This document shows positions 62,079-64,000 of a DNA stretch of 64,000 nucleotides, in pieces. The stretch is from Pseudozyma flocculosa PF-1 (lineage: Eukaryota > Basidiomycota > Ustilaginomycetes > Ustilaginales > Ustilaginaceae). Made by a program: the position numbers and the translations under genes. Below the pieces are notes generated by a model. That model was not told the DNA's origin and did not search any database. It saw only the letters and a list, made by a program, of their open reading frames with translations. How positions within the stretch are numbered: position 1 is the first letter of the stretch; each line of letters opens with the position of its first letter. The stretch lies in NCBI RefSeq assembly GCF_000417875.1, contig NW_006920878.1, forward strand, positions 615,880 to 679,879. Reading direction: 5' to 3'.

Positions 62079-64000
62079 TCATACATGCATGTCCGAGGGA
62101 TCGACGTTGGCCATGAACGACCACACACCCTCGACGCCGAGGTCGTCCGGATCAAACTTGACGGAAATGTCGGGTCGGCCCACAACCTTGCCGTCGACCA
62201 CGACGCCGTCCTCGTTGGCCTCGACACGTCGGCTCTCGGCATCGCACGAGTCCACCATCTCCTGAGTCACGACACCGCCCTGCGCCACCATCTTGCCCAA
62301 CCCGAGCGAGAGCTTGAGCATGTTGGGCGGAGGGTTGAACTCGACCAAGTCCGGTGACGTGGGCGAAGAAGGCCGGCTCGTCTCTGAAGACGACGACGAC
62401 GACGACGAAGAGGCAGAGAGAGCGGACGCGAGCGCGGCATTCTTGGCCTCGATATCTCGCAGAATGTTCTCGGCGGCAATGTCGGCCATGCCCCACGCCT
62501 GGTAGCCGGCGTTGAGCGCGCCAAACGCATCCGCGCAGTCGCCGATGGCGTAGACGTTGCTGATCTTGCCCGGCTCGTGCTCCGGATCGGTGCCGTGCAT
62601 CAGCAAGTGGCCCTGCTCCTGCCGGGAAATCTCGGCGCCCGCCGCCTTCTTGTCGAGGAAGCAGTCGCAGTCGCCGCACGGTGGTCGCGCATCAAACGGC
62701 TGCTGCGCCGCATCCCGCGGGTCGGGGACGGCCACCTGCAGCGTGCGGTGGACGCGGATGAGGCGCGACGAGGGATCCACCGAGCTCGGGGAGAGGTTGG
62801 CCATGAGCGACGAGTTGGGCTGCTGCCCCGTGCAGAGCAGCAGCAGGTCGCACTCAAACGAGCGGCCGCCCGTCGTCTTGACCAGCTTGCGACCGGACCC
62901 GACGCACATCCCCTCGGCATGCGCCTGGACGCCCTCGCCCTTGTCGTCGCCGGCCACACAGACCTCTGGCTTGCTCTGGCTCTGCGCCGTCTCCTTGACG
63001 GTCGAGCCGCGCGGACACCCTTCGGTCAGCGCGAGGCGCTCGCCGAGGATGACGTTGACGCCTAGCGCCTTGAGTCGCCCGTAGGCGAGCTCGTGAACGC
63101 GCTCGTCAAAGTTGGGCAGCAGCTGCTTGCGGCTGTGGATCAGCGTGACCGACTTGTGCGGGTAGATGCTCGCGATGTCGGTGGCGAACTCGACGCCCAG
63201 CGCTCCACCGCCTACAAGGACGATCTCGTTGGATGCCTTGACCCGCTGCTGGATCTCTCGCATCCAGTTGATTCCGTCCCGCTTGAAGCGCGCGTCGGTG
63301 CGCAGCGGATCGGGGAGGTGCGAGCCGAGGGCGTACACAAGGTGCGTGTACGGGATCGTCACGCTGTCGATGGACCAGAGGCTCTTCTTGCGCTTGCCGC
63401 CGAGCTGGCCCAGCTGCTCATCCGAGGCGTCGGTCGGCGTGACGGTGATGTGGGTGGGCGAGATGTCGGTGACGGTCGCCTGCAGCACGACATGGGGCGC
63501 CGACTCCTCGAACCCCTCGGCCACTTCCTCGTTCTGCTGCTCCAGATCTTCCAGAGGAGCGTCCGGACCCGCCGCCGTCTCGGCCGTGTCTTGTCCGACG
63601 TCGAGCCCCTTGTCAATGGCCTCGCTGAGCTCGGTGATCTCCATCTCTGGCCGACCCAGTTCCTCTTCCCGCCTTGCCAGAGGGGCCGAGTTGGCAATCT
63701 CGGCCTCGATGGCCTTGTTGCCCGGATCCTTGAGGCCGGCCATGCCCGACTCGAGAGCGGCGCCATTGCTGGTAAAAGAGCTGGCCATGGTGGATGCGGT
63801 GGCCGACTGCGACTCGCCGCTCAGGTCCGAGTCCGAGGAGCTGCTGAGCGTGGCGTTGCTCGAGTACCGGCTGTCCCGGCTGAGAGTGTGGGCGCGGCCA
63901 GACGCCGGTCGACCCTCGTCTCTACGGCCTCGGGGGAGGGCGAGCGACTCGTCGTCGGCGCCGTCGAGGGCGTCCTGGACCACCGGGGTCTCCGCGAACT
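62079..64000 (-). CDS. AIF/FSP1-like FAD-dependent NAD(P)H oxidoreductase, N-terminus beyond the right edge
   Basis: Open frame from the right edge to the TGA at 62079-62081, 640 visible codons. Two-dinucleotide-binding flavoproteins of the AIFM2/FSP1 (AMID) group oxidise NAD(P)H and reduce quinones. Seen here: the middle of the FAD domain (HVVLQATVTDISPTHITVT, then YTHLVYALGSHLPDPLRTDA), the NAD(P)H Rossmann fold EIVLVGGGALGVEFATDIAS with VTLIHSRKQLLPNFDERVHE, and the C-terminal FAD motif NVYAIGDCADA. The first FAD-binding motif must lie beyond 64000. Unusual points are a long disordered, acidic Ser-rich insertion at about 63500-63960 where homologues continue the first FAD domain, and a poly-Ser run near the C-terminus. 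The insertion could hide an unrecognised intron. Tail MANVDPSDMHV. Confidence 0.88.
   Translation of the reverse strand, partial: FAETPVVQDALDGADDESLALPRGRRDEGRPASGRAHTLSRDSRYSSNATLSSSSDSDLSGESQSATASTMASSFTSNGAALESGMAGLKDPGNKAIEAEIANSAPLARREEELGRPEMEITELSEAIDKGLDVGQDTAETAAGPDAPLEDLEQQNEEVAEGFEESAPHVVLQATVTDISPTHITVTPTDASDEQLGQLGGKRKKSLWSIDSVTIPYTHLVYALGSHLPDPLRTDARFKRDGINWMREIQQRVKASNEIVLVGGGALGVEFATDIASIYPHKSVTLIHSRKQLLPNFDERVHELAYGRLKALGVNVILGERLALTEGCPRGSTVKETAQSQSKPEVCVAGDDKGEGVQAHAEGMCVGSGRKLVKTTGGRSFECDLLLLCTGQQPNSSLMANLSPSSVDPSSRLIRVHRTLQVAVPDPRDAAQQPFDARPPCGDCDCFLDKKAAGAEISRQEQGHLLMHGTDPEHEPGKISNVYAIGDCADAFGALNAGYQAWGMADIAAENILRDIEAKNAALASALSASSSSSSSSSETSRPSSPTSPDLVEFNPPPNMLKLSLGLGKMVAQGGVVTQEMVDSCDAESRRVEANEDGVVVDGKVVGRPDISVKFDPDDLGVEGVWSFMANVDPSDMHV

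Noticed and set aside
1..64000. Transposons, CRISPR arrays, rRNA
   Set aside because: I saw no transposase or reverse-transcriptase motifs, no terminal repeats, no spaced direct repeats and no rRNA-like sequence. Microsatellites are the only tandem repeats.

Overview
This is a GC-rich, intron-containing eukaryotic window from a draft assembly, with runs of N at 1125-1274 and 20661-20884. Short GT..AG introns of about 75-230 nt with GTGAGT/GTAAGT donors, strongly C/G-ending codons, compact genes and the gene set (fungal-type TAF1 without bromodomains, SEC5, TIM17, a mitochondrial PPR protein) point to a fungus. A basidiomycete, perhaps Ustilaginomycotina, is my best guess, but it rests on general character and not on any search.

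Layout. 1-397: 5' end of an unrecognised gene leaving the left edge. 882-5010 (-): TAF1 of TFIID, with a gap in its 3' part. 5678-7552 (+): ketopantoate reductase. 7949-11846 (-): SMC6, rebuilt here as four exons. 13607-14340 (+): small four-pass membrane protein. 15730-16627 (+): mitochondrial hotdog thioesterase with a 13-nt exon. 16725-20051 (-): PPR-like protein. 22546-27708 (+): very large GATA-finger protein. 29936-32656 (+): membrane-anchored heparinase II/III-like protein. 33726-35471 (+): Baeyer-Villiger-type flavin monooxygenase. 35689-36666 (-): PA28/REG proteasome activator. 37131-40113 (+): exocyst SEC5. 40550-41550 (-): TIM17. 43212-48111 (-): adenylation-carrier protein joined to a membrane region with three hexapeptide-repeat domains. 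48112-52717: the longest gene-free stretch. 52718-52822 (-): intron-containing tRNA-Met(CAU), probably the initiator. 53064-53779 (+): second hotdog thioesterase. 54089-55454 (+): mitochondrial ribosomal protein uL1m. 55843-58310 (-): secretory-pathway protein of unknown function. 58806-61607 (-): NPL4. 62079-64000 (-): AIF/FSP1-like FAD oxidoreductase running off the right edge.

Most genes are unrelated housekeeping functions (transcription, chromosome maintenance, mitochondrial import and translation, exocytosis, ubiquitin-proteasome), so the window is ordinary chromosome and not a cluster. NPL4 and PA28 both serve protein degradation but are 22 kb apart. The most unusual item is the 1598-residue protein at 43212-48111. 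It has the A-T-membrane-three-domain layout of poly-lysine synthetase, but its adenylation domain carries an acyl-CoA-ligase-like A4 motif. Next in interest are the fungal PA28, the intron-bearing initiator-like tRNA, several tiny coding exons (an ATG-only exon in NPL4, 13 nt in the thioesterase, 20 nt in PA28, 23 nt in SMC6), and recurrent CAGGCC/TGGCCTG-rich intergenic clusters.
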